24,867 bases of DNA from an uncultured Bacteroidales bacterium (GTDB taxonomy: Bacteria; Bacteroidota; Bacteroidia; Bacteroidales; FEN-979), in contig CAIYQH010000274.1 in the NCBI GenBank assembly GCA_903928285.1, forward strand, positions 1 through 24,867. Direction: 5' to 3'. Every line of letters starts with the position of its first letter. Position 1 is the first letter of the stretch. Shown here one piece after another: positions 14,964-22,117 of the stretch. A program made the position numbers and the translations under genes. The notes below the pieces were generated by a model. That model had not been told where the DNA came from. It did not search any database and saw only the letters and a list, made by a program, of their open reading frames with translations.

Positions 14964-15899
14964 TCAGAATAACTTGCTGCGTTTTACCAGGTAGGGCAGC
15001 AACACCTGTTCAAAACCCGAATGGATATCGGCTTCAACCAGGTCGATGTGATACTGGCCGCAACGGAGCTTCAGTTCGTTGTTGAAAGTGGAGAGCGCCT
15101 CCACATAACGTTCGCGGAGTTTCGATGGATGGACCCTGAGTTGTTCACCGGTTTCCAGGTCGATGAATTTATAAGGTCTGTCCTCAAAATCGAAATTTAT
15201 CTCTTTTCCCTTATCCACCACATGGAACAGGATGACCTCGTGCTTGTTGTGCTTCAGGTGCTGCAATGCGGAGAACAACTCCTCCGGTTGCGCCGACCTG
15301 TCGAACATGTCGCTGAAGATGATCACCAGCGAGCGTTTATGGATCCGCTCAGCCAGTTCATGAATGGCCTGTGCCACATTGGTGCCCTTATGCTCTTCGG
15401 GCGACCGGGGGATCAGCAGTTTGTCGAGTTCATTGAACAGGTAACGGTGGTGAACCGGATTCGATTTTGTCTGGGTATGCAGCTCCACCGTATCTGAAAA
15501 TACACTGATGCCGGCCGCATCCCTTTGTTTCCTGAAAAGATAGAGCAGCGCGGCAGCAACATATACCGAGAAGGTGATCTTATTGGGATGGCTGATATCG
15601 GGACTGGCCAGCACCGGGTAATACATCGACGAGGAGTTGTCGATGAATACCTGACATCGCAGGTTGGTCTCCTCCTCATAGCGCTTGGTATAGAGTCGGT
15701 CGGTGCGGCCGAACAACTTCCAGTCGATTGAGCGGATCGATTCGCCGGTGTTGTATAAACGGTGCTCGGCAAACTCGACGCTGAACCCATGAAACGGGCT
15801 TTTATGCAACCCTGTGATAAACCCCTCCACCACCTGCCGTGCTAAGAATTCAAGAGAGGAGAATTGCTCCAGCCGGCTTGTATCGAGGGCGTTTGACAC
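14964..15899 (-). CDS. DUF58 domain protein with von Willebrand A-like fold
   Basis: The 311-residue protein contains the DUF58 signature RSIDWKLFGRTDRLYTKRYEEE (about residues 56-77) followed by a metal-binding MIDAS motif, DNSSS (87-91), and IIFSDMFDRS. DUF58 proteins typically work with MoxR AAA+ ATPases and BatA-type VWA proteins in chaperone-like, cell-envelope related complexes; no MoxR is present in this window. The start is GTG at 15899, three bases after the trxA stop, and no ATG gives the conserved N-terminus, so translational coupling to trxA is likely. There is no signal peptide, so it is presumably cytoplasmic. Confidence 0.88.
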   Translation of the reverse strand: MSNALDTSRLEQFSSLEFLARQVVEGFITGLHKSPFHGFSVEFAEHRLYNTGESIRSIDWKLFGRTDRLYTKRYEEETNLRCQVFIDNSSSMYYPVLASPDISHPNKITFSVYVAAALLYLFRKQRDAAGISVFSDTVELHTQTKSNPVHHRYLFNELDKLLIPRSPEEHKGTNVAQAIHELAERIHKRSLVIIFSDMFDRSAQPEELFSALQHLKHNKHEVILFHVVDKGKEINFDFEDRPYKFIDLETGEQLRVHPSKLRERYVEALSTFNNELKLRCGQYHIDLVEADIHSGFEQVLLPYLVKRSKLF

Positions 15900-15902
15900 A
15901 GG

Positions 15903-16220
15903 TTAAATATATTTTTCAATGAGCGCCTTATAGGAGGCCTTGGGTACGGCGCCGACCTGTTTGTCGACCACCTCGCCACCCTTGATGAACAGCACCGTTG
16001 GAATATTCCTGACCCGGTAAAGGGCAGTGGTTGCAGGGTTGTCGTCAACATTCAGTTCACCGGCCACAATGCGGCCTTCATATTCGGCAGCCAGTTCGTG
16101 AATGATGGGCGATACCATGCGGCAGGGACCACACCATTCGGCCGACAGGTCAACCAAAGCAAGCTTGTCGCTCTTTACGATCTTCTCTTCAAAATTTGCA
16201 TCCGTTAAGGTTTCGAACAT
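15903..16220 (-). CDS. trxA: Thioredoxin
   Basis: The 105-residue protein has the thioredoxin active site WCGPC (Cys30 and Cys33) and the cis-proline loop RNIPTVLF (Pro74). It is a cytoplasmic disulfide reductase for ribonucleotide reductase, peroxiredoxins and other targets. It lies 77 bases downstream of dnaE and three bases upstream of DUF58. I recall dnaE-trxA adjacency as common in Bacteroidetes. The 77-base gap has only a poor promoter match (TAATTTAG on the minus strand, 16265-16258). Confidence 0.96.
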   Translation of the reverse strand: MFETLTDANFEEKIVKSDKLALVDLSAEWCGPCRMVSPIIHELAAEYEGRIVAGELNVDDNPATTALYRVRNIPTVLFIKGGEVVDKQVGAVPKASYKALIEKYI

Positions 16221-16297
16221 ATGATATTACTTTAAAAGTGAGTTAAATTTCAGGTGGCTAAATTACAAAAAAGGTTTCATTTTCTGAATGGGGAACA

Positions 16298-19200
16298 TCA
16301 TCCAATCTCTCCGACAACCCGAACCTGGAATTCAGGCATATCGGCCAGTGCGGCGATCATCTCCTTGGGATTCACCCTGTATTTTTTGGAGGGCAGGTCG
16401 ATGGTGGTATTTTCAAGCGGGTCGTGGATCCTGATTCTCATGCTGCATTTTCCCTTGTGGAATTTCGCAGCCTGTACCAGCTTGCTTATGCTTTCAGCCG
16501 ACAGGTCGTTCAGAAAGATGGTCACCGACAGCAGTTTCGAAAATTTCTCCAGCACCTCCGGAAGCAATGTAACCTGGTTCACCCGGATGGACATCTGGTC
16601 GGGACTGTCAAACCTGGATTCTATACGGGCTTTCAGAAAAACATACTGCCCGGCTTCCAGCATATGTTTCCAGCGCAGGTATTCTTCCGAAAACATGGTC
16701 AGGGAGATGAAGTTGAAATAGTCCTCAACCACAAAGGAGCCATAAGGTTTTCCAGTCTTGCCGACTTTATGATTCGCCTCGATGACGATCCCGGCAAAAG
16801 TTACCTCTTTACCCTTCAGCCCCCGGAGATCCTGCTTCAGATCTTCGATGGTCATGTTGCAAAACTGGTCTATCTCAAGCTGGTAGTCGTCGAGCGGATG
16901 ACCGCTCATATAAAAGCCTGTGACCTCCTTTTCAAATTTCAACTGTTCCAGCTTGGACCAGGGGCGGCATTCGGGCATGGTAAGTTCAGGGAAATGGATC
17001 TCCTCGGCATCCCCGAAAAGCGACTGTTGCATCGAATCTTTCCGGGCATGGTAATCGGTGGCATGGCGGATGAGTTTTTCAAGGAAAACCATATCATCTG
17101 AGTTCTCCTGGTAGAAATACTGTGCCCGGTGGGTATTCTCGAAACAATCGAAGGCCCCGGCTTTTGCCAGCGACTCCATGCAGCGCTTGTTCACCGTATG
17201 CGAGTTGATGCGCCGGGTCATATCGAAAATACTGGTATAGGGTCCTCCCTTTACCTTTTCGTCGACGATGCTCGTTACGGCAGCTTCGCCGACATTCTTT
17301 ATTCCCGCCATCCCGAAGCGGATCTCCCCCCGTTTATTGGCGAAAAAAGCGTTGGAACTCTCATTCACATCAGGGCCCAGTACAGGGATATGCATCCGCT
17401 TGCATTCATCCAGGAAGAGGGTGATCTCCTTGAGGTCATTCAGGTTGCGGCTTAACACGGCTGCCATAAATTCGGCCGGGTAATGCGACTTGAGCCACGC
17501 CATGCGGTAGGCAACATAGGCATAGCAGGCAGAATGCGACTTGTTGAAGGCATAGTCGGTAAAGGCCATCCAGTCATTCCATATCTTTTTGACCACCTCC
17601 TCGTCGTGACCGTTGTTCCTGCAGCCGTCGAAAAATTTGGGCTTCAGCTCGGTCATCATATGCTCAATCTTCTTGCCCATGGCCTTGCGAAGCGAGTCAG
17701 CCTGGCCCTTGGTGAAACCCGCCAGCTCCTGCGACAGCAGCATGACCTGCTCCTGGTAAACCGTGATGCCATAGGTATCCTTCAGGTATTTTTCCATGGA
17801 AGGAATATCGTAGGCAATCTTTTCCCGGCCATGCTTACGAGCGATAAAACTGGGGATGTAGTCCATCGGGCCGGGCCGGTAGAGTGCGTTCATGGCAATA
17901 AGGTCCTCGATCTTGTTGGGTTTGAGGTCGCGGAGGTATTTCTTCATCCCGTCCGATTCGAACTGGAAGATGCCTGTGGTTTTGCCCTGGCTGAAAAGTT
18001 CGTAGGTTTCGGCATCGTCGAAAGGAAGGTTATCCATATCGATATCGATGCCCCTGGAATTATTGATGTTTCGTATGGCATCCTTGATGATGGAGAGGGT
18101 TTTCAGTCCCAGGAAGTCCATCTTGAGCATCCCCACCTTTTCAATAAATGAGCCGTCGAACTGGGTAACAAACAGGTCGGTCTCCTTTGAGGTGGTGATG
18201 GGGATGTATTCTGTCAGGTCGTCGCGGCTGATGATGATGCCGCAGGCGTGCAGCCCCGTCTGGCGCACCGATCCCTCGAGACTCTCGGCGATCCTCATTG
18301 TTTCGGCAATCAGCGGGTTGGGAGATGTACGCGCCGCCTTCAATTCTGGAACCTCTTCATAAGCGGCCTTCAGGGTGATACCCGGCTTGGCAGGGACCAG
18401 CTTGCAGATCCTGTTCACCTCATCGAGCGGCAGCCGCTGCACGCGGCCAACATCGCGGATGGCGCCCTTGGCTGCCATGGTGCCGAAGGTGATCACCTGA
18501 GCAACCTTGTTTTTACCATATTTTTCAACGACCCATTTCAATACCCTGTCACGGCCATCTTCATCGAAGTCGATGTCGATATCGGGCATTGAGATGCGGT
18601 CGGGATTGAGGAACCGCTCAAACAGCAGGTCAAACTTTAACGGATCCACGTCGGTGATACGGATACAGAAGGCCACAACCGAACCTGCTGCAGAACCCCG
18701 TCCCGGCCCTACCGAAACGCCCATCGACCTTGCTGCATTCAGGAAATCCTGGACAATCAGGAAGTATCCCGGATATCCCATATGTTTGATGACAGCCAGC
18801 TCGAAATCGATTCGGTCGGCAATCTCCTGCGTGATCACGGGATAGCGTTTCTCTGCGCCTATCATCGTCAGGTGGCGGAGATATTCGTCGGGATCGGTAA
18901 ACCCGTCCGGCAGCGGAAAATCGGGCATTATCGGATCGCGGTTCAGGCTGTAAGGCTCCACCTTGTCCAGCACTTCAATGGTATTCTCGAGCGCTTCGGG
19001 AATATCAGCAAAGAGCTTGTTCATCTCCTCCTTCGACTTGAACCACTCCTGCCCTGTATAGCGCATCCTGTCGATATCATCCATGAACTTACCTGTATTG
19101 ATACAGAGCAAACGGTCGTGGATCTCGGCATCGGCTTCATTAAGGAAATGAACGTCGTTGGTTGCCAGTAGTTTGACATCGAGTTTATGAGCAAGTTTTA

Positions 19201-19801
19201 CCAGTTCATCCCCCACCACCATCTGGCGTTTGTAAACCTCTCCGTCGCGTGTGGGATCGGTGGCGGGATGGCGCATCAGCTCCAGGTAAAAGTCATCGCC
19301 AAACAGCGCTTTATATTCCAGGATCACCTGTTCGGCCTTTGCCAGGTTCCCGGCCTGGATGGCGCGCGGGATCTCCCCGGCAAGGCAGGCGGAGGAGGCA
19401 ATCAGTCCTTCATGATATTTGGCCAGCAACTGCTTGTCGATCCTGGGTTTATAATAATGGCCTTCGGTCCACGAAAACGAGATGAGCTTCAGCAGGTTAT
19501 TGTAGCCTGTGGCATTCTTGGCCAGCAGGATCAGATGATCGCCTTTGCGGTCGATCATCTCCGATTTATCCTTATGGCTGCGCCTGGCCACATAGGTTTC
19601 GCAGCCAAAGATGGGTTTGAAATCCTTATGTTTTGCAGCAACCTCCGCAAACTCCTTGATGCCGTATAGGTTCCCATGGTCGGTTACGGCCGCTCCCCGC
19701 ATGCCAAGCGATGCTGCCTTGCCAACCATCTCCTTGATACGGCAGGCTCCGTCGAGAATAGAATATTGTGTATGAAGGTGTAGATGAATGAAATCAACCA
19801 T
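16298..19801 (-). CDS. dnaE: DNA polymerase III subunit alpha
   Basis: DnaE is the replicative polymerase subunit. The protein (1167 residues from the chosen ATG) begins MVDFIHLHLHTQYS, the start of the PHP domain. The frame extends upstream to 19942, but the added 47 residues are not conserved-looking and precede the canonical start. GPGRGSAAGSV and the catalytic PDIDIDF (residues 406-412, with Asp407 and Asp409) mark the polymerase core. A helix-hairpin-helix region and an OB-fold domain (about 985-1045) follow. This is the DnaE1 type of a bacterium lacking PolC here. It heads the minus-strand block and is divergent from the DUF2231 gene. Confidence 0.97.
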   Translation of the reverse strand: MVDFIHLHLHTQYSILDGACRIKEMVGKAASLGMRGAAVTDHGNLYGIKEFAEVAAKHKDFKPIFGCETYVARRSHKDKSEMIDRKGDHLILLAKNATGYNNLLKLISFSWTEGHYYKPRIDKQLLAKYHEGLIASSACLAGEIPRAIQAGNLAKAEQVILEYKALFGDDFYLELMRHPATDPTRDGEVYKRQMVVGDELVKLAHKLDVKLLATNDVHFLNEADAEIHDRLLCINTGKFMDDIDRMRYTGQEWFKSKEEMNKLFADIPEALENTIEVLDKVEPYSLNRDPIMPDFPLPDGFTDPDEYLRHLTMIGAEKRYPVITQEIADRIDFELAVIKHMGYPGYFLIVQDFLNAARSMGVSVGPGRGSAAGSVVAFCIRITDVDPLKFDLLFERFLNPDRISMPDIDIDFDEDGRDRVLKWVVEKYGKNKVAQVITFGTMAAKGAIRDVGRVQRLPLDEVNRICKLVPAKPGITLKAAYEEVPELKAARTSPNPLIAETMRIAESLEGSVRQTGLHACGIIISRDDLTEYIPITTSKETDLFVTQFDGSFIEKVGMLKMDFLGLKTLSIIKDAIRNINNSRGIDIDMDNLPFDDAETYELFSQGKTTGIFQFESDGMKKYLRDLKPNKIEDLIAMNALYRPGPMDYIPSFIARKHGREKIAYDIPSMEKYLKDTYGITVYQEQVMLLSQELAGFTKGQADSLRKAMGKKIEHMMTELKPKFFDGCRNNGHDEEVVKKIWNDWMAFTDYAFNKSHSACYAYVAYRMAWLKSHYPAEFMAAVLSRNLNDLKEITLFLDECKRMHIPVLGPDVNESSNAFFANKRGEIRFGMAGIKNVGEAAVTSIVDEKVKGGPYTSIFDMTRRINSHTVNKRCMESLAKAGAFDCFENTHRAQYFYQENSDDMVFLEKLIRHATDYHARKDSMQQSLFGDAEEIHFPELTMPECRPWSKLEQLKFEKEVTGFYMSGHPLDDYQLEIDQFCNMTIEDLKQDLRGLKGKEVTFAGIVIEANHKVGKTGKPYGSFVVEDYFNFISLTMFSEEYLRWKHMLEAGQYVFLKARIESRFDSPDQMSIRVNQVTLLPEVLEKFSKLLSVTIFLNDLSAESISKLVQAAKFHKGKCSMRIRIHDPLENTTIDLPSKKYRVNPKEMIAALADMPEFQVRVVGEIG

Positions 19802-19922
19802 GAGTTTGGGATAATTACCGTAGATGGGCCGGAGCGGTAAAATTATTTTAAAATCCCCAATGAAATCCGGTTGTTGATAAATTATCCATAGAATGATGCA
19901 AACAATCCAATCTTCTTCCTCG

Positions 19923-19930
19923 TACCTTTG
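19923..19930 (+). promoter_or_regulatory. -7 promoter element of the DUF2231-VOC operon
   Basis: TACCTTTG matches the -7 consensus exactly; no clear TTG lies at -33. The predicted transcription start is near 19934, downstream of the upstream in-frame ATG at 19893 and 13 bases before the ATG at 19947. Confidence 0.55.
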
Positions 19931-19946
19931 CCTGAAAATCAAAGGT

Positions 19947-20375
19947 ATGTTTAATGTAACTCAGGTTCACCCGATGCTGGTTCATTTTCCGATCGCGCTG
20001 ATCACAGTCGGATTTATTTTCGATCTTTTTTCAGCCTTCCGGAAAAATGAACCCTGCCTGTCAAAGACCGGTTTCTGGCTTGAAGCAATCGGCATGGCAG
20101 GGGCGATCGTTGCCTTTGCGAGCGGCTATTTCCTGACCAGCCCCATGGAGGGGGATGCAGGGTTGATGCGCGACAAACACGAGCTGTTTGCAACGCTCGC
20201 ATTGATCTCCATCATTGTTGCAACGCTAAGCCGCATGGCAGCCCGGTACCTGGAAAAAGATTCACCTGCTCTGCGTTTTGGTTTACTTGCGCTTTTCATG
20301 ATCGCCTTTATCTTCATCGCCATCACCGGATACCTGGGCGGCTCGCTGGTGATGGACTACATGATCGGCCTGTAG
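19947..20375 (+). CDS. DUF2231 family membrane protein
   Basis: The 142-residue protein starts MFNVTQVHPMLVHFPIAL, the characteristic DUF2231 N-terminus, and ends with a TGYLGGSLVMDY segment. Four transmembrane helices are visible (about residues 11-29, 46-65, 80-98 and 113-135). Conserved histidines (HPMLVH and DKHELFA) hint at haem or metal binding, but the family function is not established. The start at 19947 is chosen from the conserved N-terminus and from the promoter element at 19923-19930, which lies inside the longer reading frame. The VOC gene follows after 21 bases and is probably cotranscribed. Confidence 0.85.
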   Translation: MFNVTQVHPMLVHFPIALITVGFIFDLFSAFRKNEPCLSKTGFWLEAIGMAGAIVAFASGYFLTSPMEGDAGLMRDKHELFATLALISIIVATLSRMAARYLEKDSPALRFGLLALFMIAFIFIAITGYLGGSLVMDYMIGL

Positions 20376-20396
20376 AAACTTAATAAAACGAATTTT

Positions 20397-20816
20397 ATGA
20401 CAAAAGGAATCTGGATCAATCTTCCTGTAAAAAACATCGACAGATCAAGAGAATTCTATACATCCCTTGGATTTTCATTCAACTCCCGGCATGGCAACAC
20501 CGACCATTCAGCGGCCCTGGTGATCGGGGAAAAGGAGATTGTCGTGATGCTTTTCGACGAACCCGCCTTTAAAGGTTTTACCGGCAGTGGAATTGCCGAT
20601 ACGGCAAAGGTTGCGGAGGTACTGCTCTCCATTGATGCATCCGGCAAGGAGGAGGTGGACGAATTGGCTGCCAAGGCGGTACTGGCCGGCGGCAAAAGCA
20701 ACCATGTTCCCACCCCTATGAAGGACTGGATGTATGGCTGTATTTTTTCCGATCCCGACGGGCATCGCTGGAATGTACTGTTCATGGATATGGAGAAAAT
20801 GCCGGGGAAAAGTTAA
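20397..20816 (+). CDS. VOC (glyoxalase/dioxygenase fold) family protein
   Basis: The 139-residue protein has the two beta-alpha-beta-beta-beta modules of the vicinal oxygen chelate fold. WINLPVKNIDRSREFYTSLGF opens the first, and CIFSDPDGHRWNVLFMD closes the second. Such proteins include glyoxalases, dioxygenases and antibiotic-binding proteins; this subtype (a PhnB/YP-type relative with DPDGHRW) has no assigned substrate. It lies 21 bases after the DUF2231 gene. Confidence 0.85.
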   Translation: MTKGIWINLPVKNIDRSREFYTSLGFSFNSRHGNTDHSAALVIGEKEIVVMLFDEPAFKGFTGSGIADTAKVAEVLLSIDASGKEEVDELAAKAVLAGGKSNHVPTPMKDWMYGCIFSDPDGHRWNVLFMDMEKMPGKS

Positions 20817-20883
20817 GGTTTCGTCACAAACAGGCAGATCCTAAGTCATGAAACAATATTTGTACAGTGGCAAAATTAATCTC

Positions 20884-20921
20884 TTTGCTCCATTGTGTCT
20901 TCTTTGTGTCATTGTGGTTAA
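20884..20921. repeat. Two 19-base intergenic tandem repeats
   Basis: Bases 20884-20902 and 20903-20921 are tandem 19-base units sharing TTTG at positions 1-4 and CATTGTG at 8-14. On the minus strand the end reads TTAACCACA, a 9-mer that also occurs at 6082-6090, just at the end of the 4670 gene. I recall similar AACCACAAAGACACAAAG-like intergenic sequences as common in environmental Bacteroidetes and other bacteria, so this may be a degenerate copy of a dispersed element. Confidence 0.45.
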
Positions 20922-20932
20922 TTTTATTTTAG
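20903..20932 (+). promoter_or_regulatory. Possible promoter of the propeller lipoprotein
   Basis: TTTG (20903-20906) and TATTTTAG (20925-20932) are spaced by 18 bases. The -7 half deviates from consensus, and several other weak T-rich candidates exist nearby, so the choice is uncertain. Confidence 0.25.
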
Positions 20933-20969
20933 TTTTTATAAATCAACAAACGCTATATTCAAACAACAA

Positions 20970-22049
20970 ATGACGAAGTACCACTTATACAATCCTTTTT
21001 ATTCCCTGCTGTTGGCATTCATCCTGTTCACATCCTGCTATGGGCAGTTGACAGAGCCCTTGTCAACCAATATGAATTTACCAAAAAAAACGGTAACATT
21101 TCCTAAAGTCAGGGGCCTGTTTAAAGATGCGGCTGCCGGTTGTGCCATACAGGATAAAGGGGGTAATCTCTGGTTTGGCACGAACGGGGAGGGATTATTC
21201 CGCTATGATGGAAAGGTGTTTACAAATTTTACACTAAAAGAGGGGTTGGACAACCTGATTGTTTATTCCCTGCTTCAGGACAATGCGGGTAACATCTGGG
21301 TTGGAACGAAAAGCGGGCTCGCCTTATACGACGGCGACACCTTCACCATGATGTACTTCGATGCGGATTATTCCCCTGATTTTTATCATAAAATTCCAGT
21401 AAAAAGAACACAATCGCCTGAAAACGGGGTTTGGACCATGATGCAGGATAAAAAGGGTATCATCTGGTTCGGCACCGACAATGGCGTCTTTTGCTTCAAT
21501 GGAAAAAAATTCACCTGTTTCCCGAACAGCGATATCATCAACAGGGACAGTCTGCATTTAAAGGCAATCTTTTCTTTCCTGGAGGACCAAAAGGGGACCA
21601 TCTGGTTTGGTTCCTGCATCGGAGAAGGTATTATTCGTTTTGATGGTAAAACAATAAGCCGGGTATCGCCGGAAGGTTATGCACGAACACAATACCTCAC
21701 GGAAGATAAAAGCGGGAACATATGGTTTGGAAGCATCGGAAAAGGGATGTGCCGTTATGATGGGAAAACCATCAGCACCAATGTTTTCGCGGAAAAGGAT
21801 ACGCACGATTTACTCTATTTGATCTGGAAAGATCACGCAGACCGGCTATGGTTCTGTGAAACATTCAAAAACAGGCCGTTGCATTATTACGACGGGAATG
21901 AAAACATCAGTTTTGCAGGGAAAACCGGGATTCCCGACAACAAGATGTATCCTTTGGTTGAAGATAAGGATGGTAACATCTGGTTTGCAGCATCCGCCAT
22001 GGGTTTATACCGTTATGACGGGAAAAAGCTGATTACTTTTTCAGAATAG
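20970..22049 (+). CDS. Lipoprotein with seven-bladed two-component-regulator-type propeller
   Basis: The 359-residue protein has a lipoprotein signal peptide with lipobox FTSC (Cys23). It then has seven successive repeats of the form DKxGNIWFGTxxGxxRYDGKxFTxF (from about residue 58 to the end). Seven such repeats make one complete beta-propeller. These repeats are typical of the periplasmic sensor part of Bacteroidetes hybrid two-component systems, which usually have two propellers, a Y_Y_Y domain, a kinase and a DNA-binding domain; none of these is present. It is therefore a stand-alone propeller anchored in a membrane, possibly binding a ligand or protein. It is transcribed alone and converges with the 22118 gene. 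Confidence 0.85.
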   Translation: MTKYHLYNPFYSLLLAFILFTSCYGQLTEPLSTNMNLPKKTVTFPKVRGLFKDAAAGCAIQDKGGNLWFGTNGEGLFRYDGKVFTNFTLKEGLDNLIVYSLLQDNAGNIWVGTKSGLALYDGDTFTMMYFDADYSPDFYHKIPVKRTQSPENGVWTMMQDKKGIIWFGTDNGVFCFNGKKFTCFPNSDIINRDSLHLKAIFSFLEDQKGTIWFGSCIGEGIIRFDGKTISRVSPEGYARTQYLTEDKSGNIWFGSIGKGMCRYDGKTISTNVFAEKDTHDLLYLIWKDHADRLWFCETFKNRPLHYYDGNENISFAGKTGIPDNKMYPLVEDKDGNIWFAASAMGLYRYDGKKLITFSE

Positions 22050-22074
22050 GGAAACTATACTCTCGGAAATTCGG

Positions 22075-22100
22075 GCAGTTTTGAAAAATATGCCAACTGC
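22075..22100. terminator. Weak bidirectional hairpin between convergent genes
   Basis: GCAGTT (22075-22080) pairs with AACTGC (22095-22100) around a 14-base loop, within the 68-base gap between the convergent propeller and T9SS genes. No clean T tract follows on either strand. Confidence 0.25.
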
Positions 22101-22117
22101 AATCTCACAAAGGCTGC

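Noticed and set aside
17483..18151. 222-codon open frame antisense to dnaE
   Set aside because: Same reasoning; the conserved DnaE polymerase core is encoded on the other strand.
19802..19942. N-terminal extension of dnaE by 47 codons
   Set aside because: The conserved PHP-domain start MVDFIHLHLH is at 19801 and the extension is low in similarity to any DnaE start; it also overlaps the divergent promoter at 19923-19930.
20871..20878. Minus-strand TAATTTTG motif downstream of the VOC gene
   Set aside because: It would drive antisense transcription into the VOC gene, has no -33 partner, and AT-rich DNA makes chance matches likely.
20884..20921. CRISPR array
   Set aside because: Only two adjacent, imperfect units without spacers and no cas genes.
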